Assembly: GCA_963801195.1 (NCBI GenBank)
Contig: CAWDDX010000007.1
Span: 620,001-684,000 of the forward strand
DNA: 64,000 nucleotides
Direction: 5' to 3'
Origin: SZUA-36 sp963801195
GTDB lineage: Bacteria > Pseudomonadota > Gammaproteobacteria > Xanthomonadales > SZUA-36
Under the pieces are notes generated by a model. It was not told where the DNA came from. It ran no database searches and worked only from the letters and a program-made list of their open reading frames with translations. Of this stretch, positions 25,922 through 35,943 are shown in pieces (position 1 is the stretch's first letter; every line of letters starts with the position of its first letter). The position numbers and the translations under genes were made by a program.

Positions 25922-27033
25922 AGAAGGACACACCCCTGTTTGAAGAAAATCCGGAAATAGCCACCCTGGGAGAAGCCTTGCGCAAAAAGGGGGTTTCCCG
26001 CCGCAGTTTTATGAAGTTTTGTGCGACCACGGCGTCGATGATGGCCTTGCCGCCGGCCATGATACCGACGATTGCCCGGGCACTGGAATCGGCCATGAGA
26101 CCTTCCGTGATCTGGTTGTCGTTCCAGGAGTGTACCGGTTGCACGGAGTCACTGACACGCGCGCACACCACGACCATCGAAAGCCTGATCTTTGACTTGA
26201 TCTCGCTGGATTACCACCACACGCTGCAAGCGGCTGCGGGCTCTGCTGCCGAGGCTGCACGCGAAGCTGCGATGGCGCAGAACTACGGTAAATACCTGCT
26301 GATAGTGGATGGCTCAATTCCACTGGGTAACCCCGGTTTTTCGACCATCGCCGGTGTCAGCAATCTCGATATGCTGACCGCAACAGCCAAAGGTGCGGCA
26401 GCCATCATTGCCGTGGGCACTTGCGCCGCTTATGGGGGAATTCCACACGCCAATCCAAACCCCACCGGTGCTGTTTCCGTCGAACAGATCATCACCGATA
26501 AACCCGTCATCAATGTCCCGGGTTGCCCGCCGATCCCCGTTGTCATTACGGGTGTGCTGGCACAGTACCTGACCTTCGGCTCGCTGCCGGAATTGGACCA
26601 CATCGGCCGGCCAAAGGTGTTTTATGGCCAGAGTATTCATGACCGTTGCTACCGGCGGCCATTCTATGACAAGGGCCTGTTTGCCGAAAACTTCGATGAC
26701 GAGGGCGCGAAGAAAGGCTGGTGTCTGTACAAACTCGGTTGTAAAGGTCCGACGACCTACAACGCCTGCGCGACGACAAAGTGGAACAACGGCACCAGTT
26801 TTCCGATCGAGTCCGGGCATCCCTGCCTGGGTTGTTCCGAACCGGATTTCTGGGATGGCGGCGGCTTTTACAAGGCGCTGTCCATGCCCACTGAGAACAT
26901 TTCAAAAACAGCCGTGTACGCTGCTGCCGGGGCAGTTGCTGCCGGCACGGTGATCGGCGCGATGAACCGCGGCAAGAAAAACGCCAGTAACAAGATACAT
27001 GTCAAAACCACCGTTGAAGACTTGAGAAAGTAA
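25918..27033 (+). CDS. hynS: NiFe hydrogenase small subunit (Isp-type, group 1)
   Basis: Electron-transfer subunit of 371 aa with three iron-sulfur clusters. A twin-arginine signal (RRSFMKF, Arg28-Arg29) exports the folded heterodimer, and a C-terminal hydrophobic helix (~330-350) anchors it. Cluster ligands are Cys72 and Cys75 (ECTGCTES), GTCAAYGG and PGCPP for the proximal cluster, SIHDRCYRR and CLYKLGCKGP for the distal cluster, and CATTKWNNG with HPCLGC for the medial one. Position 74 is Gly, and the second position used by oxygen-tolerant enzymes is Ser rather than Cys. A conventional proximal cluster and an oxygen-sensitive enzyme are therefore expected. Confidence 0.96.
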   Translation: MKKDTPLFEENPEIATLGEALRKKGVSRRSFMKFCATTASMMALPPAMIPTIARALESAMRPSVIWLSFQECTGCTESLTRAHTTTIESLIFDLISLDYHHTLQAAAGSAAEAAREAAMAQNYGKYLLIVDGSIPLGNPGFSTIAGVSNLDMLTATAKGAAAIIAVGTCAAYGGIPHANPNPTGAVSVEQIITDKPVINVPGCPPIPVVITGVLAQYLTFGSLPELDHIGRPKVFYGQSIHDRCYRRPFYDKGLFAENFDDEGAKKGWCLYKLGCKGPTTYNACATTKWNNGTSFPIESGHPCLGCSEPDFWDGGGFYKALSMPTENISKTAVYAAAGAVAAGTVIGAMNRGKKNASNKIHVKTTVEDLRK

Positions 27034-27080
27034 AAAGTGCTGCTGGTGCCTGATATACCAGCAATGATGAGGAAGAGACA

Positions 27081-27740
27081 ATGACCGAAATCGAACTTCT
27101 GAGTTGGGCGCGCGGACCCGGACTGCAAATCGCAACCATTATTTTTGTTGCCGGTGTCCTGATCCGGATATTCGAGATTCTGGTGCTTGGCAGGAAGGCA
27201 AACCTGGCCGAAGCCAGGGGAAGCGAGATGTCCAGCGGTCTGAGAACGATAATCACGAGGACTGTTCCTGACCGAACCACGTTCAAACGTTCCAGCGTTA
27301 CCATCGTATCCGGCTACGTTTTCCATATCGGCCTGTTTATCGTCTGCTTCCTGTCCGCGCCGCATATCCTGTTTCTGAAGGACCTCACCGGTTTTGGGTG
27401 GCCGGCGTTACCGACACCTGTCATCGATGCTGTCGCCGTTGTGACCATCATTGCCCTGCTGGCGACACTGGTGAACCGCCTGACCAACAAGGTCATGCGT
27501 TTCCTGACCAATTTCGAGGACCTGTTAACCTGGTTTTTGACCTTTTTGCCCGTCATAACAGGTTACGTGGCATTCCACCGGATTGGACTGACTGCACCGA
27601 CCCTGCTGGCCGTTCACTTGCTGAGTGTCGAATTGTTGCTGGTGATATTTCCATTTACCAAGCTGATGCACGCATTCACGCTGTTCCTGGCGCGCTGGTA
27701 CAACGGCGCGATTTCGGGATACAAGGGGGTTGCATCATGA
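27081..27740 (+). CDS. isp1: Isp1, NarI-like membrane cytochrome b
   Basis: A 219-aa membrane protein with about five transmembrane helices, related to the cytochrome b subunit of nitrate reductase. Candidate haem-ligand histidines are in GYVFHIGLF, VAFHRIG, LAVHLLSVE and KLMHAFT. It would connect the hydrogenase to the quinone pool and to Isp2. Order hynS-isp1-isp2-hynL is the known arrangement of Isp-type (group 1e) hydrogenases of purple sulfur bacteria. Its stop overlaps the isp2 start (ATGA). Confidence 0.92.
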   Translation: MTEIELLSWARGPGLQIATIIFVAGVLIRIFEILVLGRKANLAEARGSEMSSGLRTIITRTVPDRTTFKRSSVTIVSGYVFHIGLFIVCFLSAPHILFLKDLTGFGWPALPTPVIDAVAVVTIIALLATLVNRLTNKVMRFLTNFEDLLTWFLTFLPVITGYVAFHRIGLTAPTLLAVHLLSVELLLVIFPFTKLMHAFTLFLARWYNGAISGYKGVAS

Positions 27741-28996
27741 GCGCTTCCATAGAGAAGGGTATCAACGCCCTCAAACGGCAGGTGGACTCGACGGTTGCGT
27801 CTTTCTTCAGTAGTTGCGTGCATTGCGGTCTGTGCGCGGAAGCCTGCCTGTTCTATACCGAAACCGGTGACCCGAAGCGCACTCCGATTCACAAGACCGA
27901 ACCGCTTCGGCGTATCTGGAAGTCCGAGTTCACGTTGATAGGTCGCGTCGGCAAGGCCCTGGGACTGACAAAAAGGGTAGATGATGAACTCCTCGAGGCA
28001 TGGCAGGAACTGGTCTACGACAGTTGCACCCTGTGCGGACGTTGTTCGATGGTCTGCCCGGTCGGTAATGACATTGCATTGATGATCCGCAAGACCCGCG
28101 AGGGCATGGCGGCGGCGGGCCAGGCACCCGAAGGCCTGATTGGTGCGACCACGCGCGCCGTTACCATCGGCAGCCCGATGGGCGTGAAGTGGCCCGCCCT
28201 GAAGGCACAGATCAAACATGTCGAGGAGGACACGGGTCTGAAGGTACCGGTCGACGTCGCGGATGTGGAATACATGCTGCTGCTGTCGTCGATGGAAATC
28301 ATGAACTTTCCCGAATTCATCGAAGCGGTTGCAAAGGTATTCGACAGGGCAGGTGTGACCTGGACGATTTCCTCCGAAGCGTTCGAGGCCACCAACAGCG
28401 GTATCCAGATCGGTGTCTCCGACATCGCGGCGGTGCTGGTACAACGTATTGTCGATGTGGCGGAAAAGCTCAGGGTTAAAACCGTCATCAGTCCTGAATG
28501 CGGCCACGCTTACACCGCCATCCGCTGGGATGGGCCCAACCTGGTCGGCAAGGCGTTCCCCTTCAAGGTGCGTCACATTCTCGAAGTACTGGACGGTCTG
28601 CGCAAAGACGGCCGATTGAAAATTGCGGGTAAGGATCCACGGAAACTGACCTATCACGATCCTTGCCAGATTTCTCGCCGTGGTGGTGTCATTGACGAAC
28701 CACGCAATCTGATCAACATGTTCTCTGACAATTTCGTGGAAATGCCCGATGCGGGCAAGATGAATTGGTGCTGCGGGGCGGGTGGAGGTGTGAGCGCCAA
28801 TGAACGCGCAGACGAGATTCGTTTAAAGGTCTTTGAACGCAAGAAAGCGCAGCTTGATGCCGTCAAGCCGGATGCCATCGTCAGCGCGTGTTCCAATTGC
28901 CGGATTCACCTGGAAGACGGCCTTGAGGAATACAACATGGACATCCCGCTGTTAAGTCTGACGGAAACGCTCGCGGAACACCTGGCGGAAAACTGA
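27737..28996 (+). CDS. isp2: Isp2, HdrC/HdrB-like iron-sulfur protein
   Basis: A 419-aa cytoplasmic-type protein. The N-terminus has two [4Fe-4S] motifs: Cys27/30/33/37 and Cys97/100/103/107. The C-terminal half has CCG-type motifs as in heterodisulfide reductase HdrB: SPECGHAYT, YHDPCQISR, NWCCGAGGG and ACSNCRIHLEDG. With Isp1 it forms the electron-accepting or -donating module of the hydrogenase, often linked to sulfur metabolism. The ATG at 27737 overlaps isp1 by 4 nt; a much longer open frame upstream is only read-through inside isp1. Confidence 0.94.
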   Translation: MSASIEKGINALKRQVDSTVASFFSSCVHCGLCAEACLFYTETGDPKRTPIHKTEPLRRIWKSEFTLIGRVGKALGLTKRVDDELLEAWQELVYDSCTLCGRCSMVCPVGNDIALMIRKTREGMAAAGQAPEGLIGATTRAVTIGSPMGVKWPALKAQIKHVEEDTGLKVPVDVADVEYMLLLSSMEIMNFPEFIEAVAKVFDRAGVTWTISSEAFEATNSGIQIGVSDIAAVLVQRIVDVAEKLRVKTVISPECGHAYTAIRWDGPNLVGKAFPFKVRHILEVLDGLRKDGRLKIAGKDPRKLTYHDPCQISRRGGVIDEPRNLINMFSDNFVEMPDAGKMNWCCGAGGGVSANERADEIRLKVFERKKAQLDAVKPDAIVSACSNCRIHLEDGLEEYNMDIPLLSLTETLAEHLAEN

Positions 28997-29016
28997 TTGT
29001 ACAGGAGCGGAATCAA

Positions 29017-29475
29017 ATGAATGAAATACGCAATGAAACGGATTTCAGGGAAGTGCTTGAGTCCCTGGATGACATACAACAAAGACAGGTTGCAGCTCTT
29101 TTTGTACAGCACGTTCTCCCCCTGAGCTCAGACAAACGTCTTGAACGCGTGATAAAAACCGCGGCTGACAAGAACGCCACCGGGGAGGAACTGGCGGGTG
29201 CACTGAAATCCGCCCACGCGGCGACTTTCGACAGCCATGCAAGGTGCGGGGCGGAAGGACACTGGTCCGACCAGGCCGGTTATTTTGTCGCCCGGGCGGC
29301 GGTTGCGGCGGTTACGCCCATGATGCATGCAAAAGCGGGCGGGCCAGCCTGGCAGACCGCCATGAGTGCAAGAATGGCCCACACCAGCATGTTGATAGAG
29401 GATGCGTCCGGTGAATCGGCTCATACCGAATGTGAATGGCAATACCAGGCCTTATCCGGTTATCTGAACGATTAA
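29017..29475 (+). CDS. Unknown protein encoded inside the hydrogenase operon
   Basis: A 152-aa protein that I do not recognise. It begins MNEIRNETDFREVLES and lacks a signal peptide and membrane helices. It has an acidic, helical N-terminal half, a central HAATFDSHARCGAEGHWSDQ segment with two His and one Cys, an alanine-rich helix ending VTPMMHAKAGG, and a C-terminal CEWQYQALSGYL. An AGGAG lies 6 nt before the ATG. It lies 20 nt after isp2 and 16 nt before hynL, so it is an operon member. It lacks the Cys pairs and MHE start of HypA. A dedicated assembly or chaperone role for HynL is possible but unproven. Confidence 0.85.
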   Translation: MNEIRNETDFREVLESLDDIQQRQVAALFVQHVLPLSSDKRLERVIKTAADKNATGEELAGALKSAHAATFDSHARCGAEGHWSDQAGYFVARAAVAAVTPMMHAKAGGPAWQTAMSARMAHTSMLIEDASGESAHTECEWQYQALSGYLND

Positions 29476-29491
29476 GCAGAGAGAAATAGAA

Positions 29492-31209
<1,718 letters not shown>

Positions 31210-31213
<4 letters not shown>

Positions 31214-31421
31214 GGAGCCTCTGATTTATTCTGGACGAAGAAGATTACGATTCAAAATGTTCAGAATCACCAAGAGTAGGCGCCTTCAGGCGAGGCGCGA
31301 ATCGCACGTAATAGCAAGCTATTGGGAAGATTTGCACCAAGAGTAGGCGCTTGAGGCGACGCAGGAGCTGGATATTTTGGATGTAAGATACGAGTTCATG
31401 AATAGATCAGAGGTTCCTTAA
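31210..31421. mobile_element. MITE-like element on the hynL stop codon
   Basis: A 212-bp element with 22-bp terminal inverted repeats (31210-31231 and 31400-31421; 20 of 22 match, core CCTCTGAT). Imperfect pairing continues inward (CAAAAT..TCAG on both sides). The exact centre is the palindrome ATAGC-AA-GCTAT (31311-31322), and a 16-bp direct repeat CACCAAGAGTAGGCGC occurs at 31268 and 31335. It has no transposase and no coding potential. Confidence 0.78.
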
Positions 31422-31441
31422 CTCAAACAGGACGATAAAAT

Positions 31442-31633
31442 ATGTTAGCAAGAATGATTCTTACGATAACGGGTGCACTTACCCTGCTGTTTTCGGCTCC
31501 GGTTCCGGCGCACATTACCGAACCCGGTGCTGTTCTTCCACATATTCTTACCGGTGAGCACCTTCTGATCCTGGTCATCGTGGGCGTGTGCGTGGCGGGA
31601 ATCAGCAGACTCCATGGCCGTAACCGGAAATAA
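31442..31633 (+). CDS. Small membrane protein resembling the N-terminus of HupE/UreJ
   Basis: A 63-aa protein with a Sec-type signal (MLARMILTITGALTLLFSAPVPA), a His-containing segment HITEPGAVLPHILTGEHLLI, and one transmembrane helix ending in a basic tail. The PHILTGEHLL stretch resembles the HPLTGLDHLL region that opens mature HupE/UreJ nickel/cobalt permeases, but the other helices are missing. AGGAC lies 9 nt before the ATG. It directly follows the MITE behind hynL. It could be a truncated hupE or a genuine mini-protein; the reading frame shows no decay within its 63 codons. Confidence 0.6.
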   Translation: MLARMILTITGALTLLFSAPVPAHITEPGAVLPHILTGEHLLILVIVGVCVAGISRLHGRNRK

Positions 31634-31634
31634 T

Positions 31635-31844
31635 TCACGGGACCGGATCGTGCCCACCTTCGCAAAAAGGCTGGCAGCGGAGGATTCTTTTCAAACCGAG
31701 CCAGCTGCCCTTGGCTGCACCGTATTTTTGAATCGCCTCTTTGGTGTACTGCGAACAACTGGGTGTAAAGCGGCAGTGTTGTCCCAGGAACGGGCTCAAA
31801 ACCAGCTGGTATGCACGTATCATGGCGAGAAGAATCTTTTTCAT
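31635..31844 (-). CDS. yidD: Membrane protein insertion efficiency factor YidD
   Basis: A 69-aa protein with the complete YidD signature: RAYQLVLSPFLGQHCRFTPSCSQYTKEAIQKYG, reported here in parts as SPFLG, CRF.PSCSQY and GLKRILRCQPF. It assists YidC-dependent insertion at the inner membrane. The ATG at 31844 matches family starts (MKKILLAMIR); an open frame further upstream adds an unrelated leader. Elsewhere yidD lies between rnpA and yidC, but here it is isolated and convergent with the small HupE-like gene. Confidence 0.9.
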   Translation of the reverse strand: MKKILLAMIRAYQLVLSPFLGQHCRFTPSCSQYTKEAIQKYGAAKGSWLGLKRILRCQPFCEGGHDPVP

Positions 31845-32070
31845 ATTAGGGTCATTCAACACTTCACGGATACCCATCGACATAGTGTTGACAGGCCCGG
31901 GCCACGACAATTAGCTGCCGCGGATAAAAAGTACTTGCTGTCTCTATCCAGTTGAGATATAAAACTGCACCTTGATCGAGTCGTCTAATGGCTTGATTTT
32001 AATAAAAATATATAATAATCAATAGATTAAATTATATATGCTCAGATTTTCAAGGAGTTATTAAACCGAT

Positions 32071-32499
32071 ATGACTGTTAAAACGGTAAAATTACCCAAA
32101 GGATACAAGCCATCTCCTGATGAAGAGTACATGAATCCTGTCCAAATAGAATATTTCAGACAGAAATTGATTACCTGGAGAGATGACCTGGTAGAAGAGT
32201 CACGTGAAACCATCAGTAATTTGCAGTCCGAGGTCAGGGACGTGGGCGATGAAGCCGAACGTGCTACCAGGGAAACGGAAAACAGCCTCGAATTACGTAC
32301 CCGCGACCGATATCGCAAACTGATCAACAAGATCAACAAGACGCTGGCGCGTATCGATGATGGTGAATATGGATATTGCGAGGAAACCGGTGAAGAAATC
32401 GGTTTGCAGCGACTCGAAGCACGTCCGATCGCTACCTTGTGCCTGGACGCCCAGGAACGTTGGGAAATACGTCAAAAGCAATTGGGCGACCCCAGCTAA
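32071..32499 (+). CDS. dksA: RNA polymerase-binding factor DksA, zinc-deficient type
   Basis: A 142-aa DksA with the coiled coil and C-terminal helix. The four zinc cysteines of E. coli DksA are replaced here by Cys103, Thr106, Cys124 and Ala127, the C-T-C-A pattern of zinc-independent paralogues such as Pseudomonas DksA2. At the coiled-coil tip the usual D-x-x-D-x-A reads DEAERA, so the second Asp is Glu63. It would modulate RNA polymerase with ppGpp, with tip activity possibly altered. The upstream region is very A/T rich. The downstream gene is convergent. Confidence 0.92.
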   Translation: MTVKTVKLPKGYKPSPDEEYMNPVQIEYFRQKLITWRDDLVEESRETISNLQSEVRDVGDEAERATRETENSLELRTRDRYRKLINKINKTLARIDDGEYGYCEETGEEIGLQRLEARPIATLCLDAQERWEIRQKQLGDPS

Positions 32500-32536
32500 T
32501 TAGAAACCCTGTATCTCCCGGTGATACACCGGCTTT

Positions 32537-32959
32537 TCACTGCTGTTCCAAGAAAACACCCGCGGCATTGTTGATGGCCTGCAGCATGGCGTGCAGGCCA
32601 TTGGCGCGTGTAGCTGACAGGTGTTGCTGCAAGCCGATGGCCTTGATGAATTCCGGTCGGGCGTTGAGAATTTGCCTGGCGGACGCACCCGAGTAAACCC
32701 GGATCAAGAGGGCGATCAATCCGGAAACAATGGCCGCATCGCTATTCGCGCGAATTTTGACCTCGTTGGCGTCTCCTTCGATGATCAACCAGACTTTTGA
32801 CTGGCAACCGGGCAAAAGGATGTCATCGGTCTTTTCCGCATCATCCAGTGGTTCGAGCGTCTTGCCGAGATCTATCAGGTATTGGTAGCGGTCCAGCCAG
32901 TTATCAAACAGGCTGAAATCGCTGATGATGTCCTGTTGCGCTTGTTGTGGATCGTGCAT
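32537..32959 (-). CDS. sufE: Cysteine desulfuration protein SufE
   Basis: Sulfur acceptor of 140 aa that takes persulfide from SufS/CsdA and stimulates Fe-S assembly. The active cysteine is in LPGCQSKVW and the C-terminal FLEQQ region matches the family. The ATG at 32959 gives the family start (MHDPQQAQQDIISDF) with AGGA 11 nt upstream; an open frame further upstream reads into cysS and is not needed. No SufS partner is in the window. The gene is 29 nt downstream of cysS. Confidence 0.92.
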   Translation of the reverse strand: MHDPQQAQQDIISDFSLFDNWLDRYQYLIDLGKTLEPLDDAEKTDDILLPGCQSKVWLIIEGDANEVKIRANSDAAIVSGLIALLIRVYSGASARQILNARPEFIKAIGLQQHLSATRANGLHAMLQAINNAAGVFLEQQ

Positions 32960-32987
32960 TGCTTTTATTTCCTGTTGATGCAGTACA

Positions 32988-34382
32988 CTAGCCGCTTCGA
33001 CGCCAGCGCGTGCCATCGGCGACGTCTTCAAGGGTGATGTCCATCGCCTGTAGCTGTGACCTGATTTCATCGGCACGGGCAAAGTTTTTTTCTTTCCGGG
33101 CTGTATTGCGTTCTTCGATCAACCGTTCGATCAGGGCATCATCAAGCCCCTGGGTATCACCCGCGAGCCACTCTGCCGGATCCTGCTGGAACAAACCGAT
33201 CAATGCGCCTGCCGCCCGCAATTTACCTGCCGAGTTGCGGGCCGCTTCAGAATCGGTTGCATTGGCCAGTCTTTTTGCTTCGCTATTGAGTTCTGCAAGC
33301 GCATCGGGTGTGTTCAAATCATCCAGCAATGCGGCCATGAATTTCCCGGAAACCGCCGCGGCAGCGGGCAATGGGCCGAACTTCCCGGTGGCATCACGTA
33401 TGACCCCGTAGACGCGGTCAAGTGTGCGTTGCGCCCGCGACAGTGCTTCCTCTGACCAGTCCAGGGGCTGACGGTAATGGGCGCTCAGCAGCAGGTAGCG
33501 CAGAACTTCTCCGGAGTTTTGTTTGAGCAATTCGTGGACCACAAGGGTATTGCCCAGCGATTTGGACATCTTGCTCCTGTTGATGGTGACAAAGCCGTTG
33601 TGCATCCAGTAGTGGGCAAAGATTTTTCCGCCGTGTGCGCAGACACTTTGAGCAATTTCGTTCTCGTGATGTGGAAACACCAGGTCCTGACCACCGCCGT
33701 GGATATCGATACTTTCGCCGAGGTGAAATTCGGACATCACCGAACATTCCAGGTGCCAGCCGGGCCGGCCCCAGCCCCATGGACTATCCCAGCCCGGTTG
33801 GGGATCAACGGATGGCTTCCAGAGTACAAAATCACCCGGGTGCCTCTTGAATTCGGCAACCTCGACCCTGGCTCCGGCGATCATGTCGGTGACGTCCCGC
33901 CCCGACAGGGCCCCGTAGTCGGGGAATGATTCGACGGAGAACAGCACGTGGCCATCGGCGACATAGGCATGGCCGTTTTCGACCAGCCTTTGAATCATGC
34001 GGATCATTTGCGGTATATGAGCGGTTGCGCGCGGCTCGACTGTCGGCGTGCCCACGCCCAGTGCGGCCATGTCCTGGTGATAGATTTCCGTATAATGTTT
34101 GGAAATGACATCAATCGGCACTTTTTGCTCAGCCGCCGCCGCGTTGATTTTATCATCGACATCGGTAATATTGCGTGCGTAGACAACCCGGGGATATCGG
34201 GTCGATAGTAGCCTGTATAACAGGTCGAATATTACCGCCGGCCGTGCGTTGCCGATGTGTGCATAGCTATAGACAGTCGGGCCGCAGACATACAGGGTTA
34301 CACGCTCGGGATCCTGTGGTACAAAGACCTGTTTCTCACGATTGAGTGTGTTGTACAGCAGGAGCGGTTCAGTTTGGGTCAT
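32988..34382 (-). CDS. cysS: Cysteinyl-tRNA synthetase
   Basis: Class I synthetase of 464 aa. The HIGH-type motif is HIGN in YVCGPTVYSYAHIGN, the KMSKS motif is exact (RSKMSKSLGN), and the zinc site that selects cysteine is formed by the Cys of YVCGPT, the Cys of WHLECS and the HHENE segment. The start at 34382 (MTQTEPLLLYNTL) fits family length; no strong ribosome-binding site is seen. sufE follows closely, and both gene products act in cysteine/sulfur handling. Confidence 0.96.
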   Translation of the reverse strand: MTQTEPLLLYNTLNREKQVFVPQDPERVTLYVCGPTVYSYAHIGNARPAVIFDLLYRLLSTRYPRVVYARNITDVDDKINAAAAEQKVPIDVISKHYTEIYHQDMAALGVGTPTVEPRATAHIPQMIRMIQRLVENGHAYVADGHVLFSVESFPDYGALSGRDVTDMIAGARVEVAEFKRHPGDFVLWKPSVDPQPGWDSPWGWGRPGWHLECSVMSEFHLGESIDIHGGGQDLVFPHHENEIAQSVCAHGGKIFAHYWMHNGFVTINRSKMSKSLGNTLVVHELLKQNSGEVLRYLLLSAHYRQPLDWSEEALSRAQRTLDRVYGVIRDATGKFGPLPAAAAVSGKFMAALLDDLNTPDALAELNSEAKRLANATDSEAARNSAGKLRAAGALIGLFQQDPAEWLAGDTQGLDDALIERLIEERNTARKEKNFARADEIRSQLQAMDITLEDVADGTRWRRSG

Positions 34383-34459
34383 GGTTTTGATCTGGGTTCT
34401 GTTTCGACGGGGATGAGCCAATCATTTTAGCAAGTTTACCGGGTAAAGAGGCAATCACA

Positions 34460-35785
34460 ATGATTGAACGTAAAATTACTACGCAAGGATATCGGGACCA
34501 CGTTGCCGAACTTCAGCGGCGCTGGGAAAAAGCACTTCAGGCCGAGGACTTCGATGCGGTCCTGATCCATGCAGGCAGCAAGCTGGCCAGTTTCCTGGAC
34601 GACTATGAGTACCCATTCCGCTGTAATCCGCATCTGCTCTGGTGGTTGCCGTTGACGCATCACCACGACAGCGCCCTGTTGATCCGGCCCGGCAGGCGTC
34701 CAAAATTGTTTTACTACCAGCCGGAAGATTACTGGTACTCACCGCCAGCGGACCCCGAATCCTGGTGGGCGAATGAATTTGAAGTCGTACCCGTGCGTGA
34801 GGCCGACGCCTGGAAACAGGTTGATCTCAACGAGCGGACCGCCTGCATCGGCGATGCGCCGGCGCTTGCGGAGACCGTTGGTAAAGCACAGCTGAACCCG
34901 GAACGTCTGCTCAACCGGATCCACTTGGAAAGAACCCGTAAAACGGCTTACGAAATCGCCTGCATGGCGGAATCGGCCCGCCTGGGAGCCATTGCACATA
35001 CGGCCGCTGAAGAGGCCTTCAGACAGGGTTTGAGTGAATATGACATCCACCAGCGCTATTGCATGTCGATTAAAATGGTCGATGCGGAACTGCCTTACGG
35101 CAATATCGTTGCACTCAACGACCACGGCTCCATCCTGCATTACCACGGACACGAGCAACAGGTGCCGGAGACGGTGCGTTCTTTCCTGATCGATGCCGGC
35201 GCAACCGTGCATGCTTACGCCTGTGATATCACACGCACGTATGCCTCGGAACCGGGCGAATTCGCGGATTTGATCATGGCGATGGACGGTATACAGCAAA
35301 GGTTATGCGCGGCAGTCGTCGCGGGTCTCGATTACCGTGACCTTCACTTGAAGGCCCACCTTTATATCGCCGGTATTCTGAAGGATTTCGACCTGATCAA
35401 ACCGTCGGCTGAAGACGCGGTGGCGTCGGGTTTGAGCGCGGTTTTCTTTCCCCATGGCCTGGGGCACTTTCTTGGTCTGCAGACCCACGACGTCGCCGGC
35501 TTGATTGCCGATGTGGATGGAACGCCAATTCCGCGACCAAAAGGGCACCCCTTCCTGCGTCTGACCCGAACACTCGAGGTCGGCAACGTGTTGACCATAG
35601 AACCGGGTTTGTATTTCATCGAACCCCTATTGCGCAAATGGCGTGAAAATGGCGATGTTGGTGCGATCAACTGGAACAAGGTGGAGGCGCTGTCGCCCTA
35701 CGGCGGTATCCGGATTGAGGACAATGTGCTGGTAACTTCCGGAACCCCGCGAAATTTGACCCGGGAAGCATTTGCAAATCTGTAA
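34460..35785 (+). CDS. pepQ: Xaa-Pro dipeptidase
   Basis: M24-family metallopeptidase of 441 aa that splits dipeptides ending in proline. The C-terminal pita-bread domain shows the five metal ligands: LIDAGATVHAYACDITRTY (two Asp), PHGLGHFLGLQTHD (His), LTIEPGLYF (Glu) and GGIRIEDNVLVT (Glu). The N-terminal creatinase-like domain and the length match PepQ. AAAGAGG lies about 11 nt before the ATG. It diverges from cysS with about 77 nt between the starts. Confidence 0.95.
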   Translation: MIERKITTQGYRDHVAELQRRWEKALQAEDFDAVLIHAGSKLASFLDDYEYPFRCNPHLLWWLPLTHHHDSALLIRPGRRPKLFYYQPEDYWYSPPADPESWWANEFEVVPVREADAWKQVDLNERTACIGDAPALAETVGKAQLNPERLLNRIHLERTRKTAYEIACMAESARLGAIAHTAAEEAFRQGLSEYDIHQRYCMSIKMVDAELPYGNIVALNDHGSILHYHGHEQQVPETVRSFLIDAGATVHAYACDITRTYASEPGEFADLIMAMDGIQQRLCAAVVAGLDYRDLHLKAHLYIAGILKDFDLIKPSAEDAVASGLSAVFFPHGLGHFLGLQTHDVAGLIADVDGTPIPRPKGHPFLRLTRTLEVGNVLTIEPGLYFIEPLLRKWRENGDVGAINWNKVEALSPYGGIRIEDNVLVTSGTPRNLTREAFANL

Positions 35786-35850
35786 GTGGAGCAAGGGTCA
35801 ATTCGAACTTCGAACCTGGCACCGTTAACCCGGAATTTGCACAGCAAATA

Positions 35851-35943
35851 TCCGGGACCTCCCTGCGTTTCCGTAATCTTTGAAGAAGCCCAAAATAAGC
35901 GCTCTGCTAATCATTTGGAGGTCCCGGCCTGCGCCGGGATGAC
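35851..35943. repeat. REP-like palindrome pair
   Basis: A full palindrome at 35917-35943 (GGTCCCGGCC-TGC-GCCGGGATGAC) and a degenerate inverted partner TCCGGGACCTCC at 35851-35862. The arrangement mirrors the pair at 16306-16413, including CATTTGGAG just before the second copy. Confidence 0.75.

Noticed and set aside
25918..27033. Oxygen-tolerant (group 1d) hydrogenase small subunit
   Set aside because: Position 74 is Gly and the second extra-cysteine position is Ser; the isp1/isp2 context also points to group 1e.
27398..27736. Longer N-terminus for Isp2
   Set aside because: The frame is open but lies wholly inside isp1; the ATG at 27737 has the family start and a 4-nt overlap.
29017..29475. 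HypA nickel chaperone
   Set aside because: It lacks the MHE start and the two CxxC zinc pairs that define HypA.
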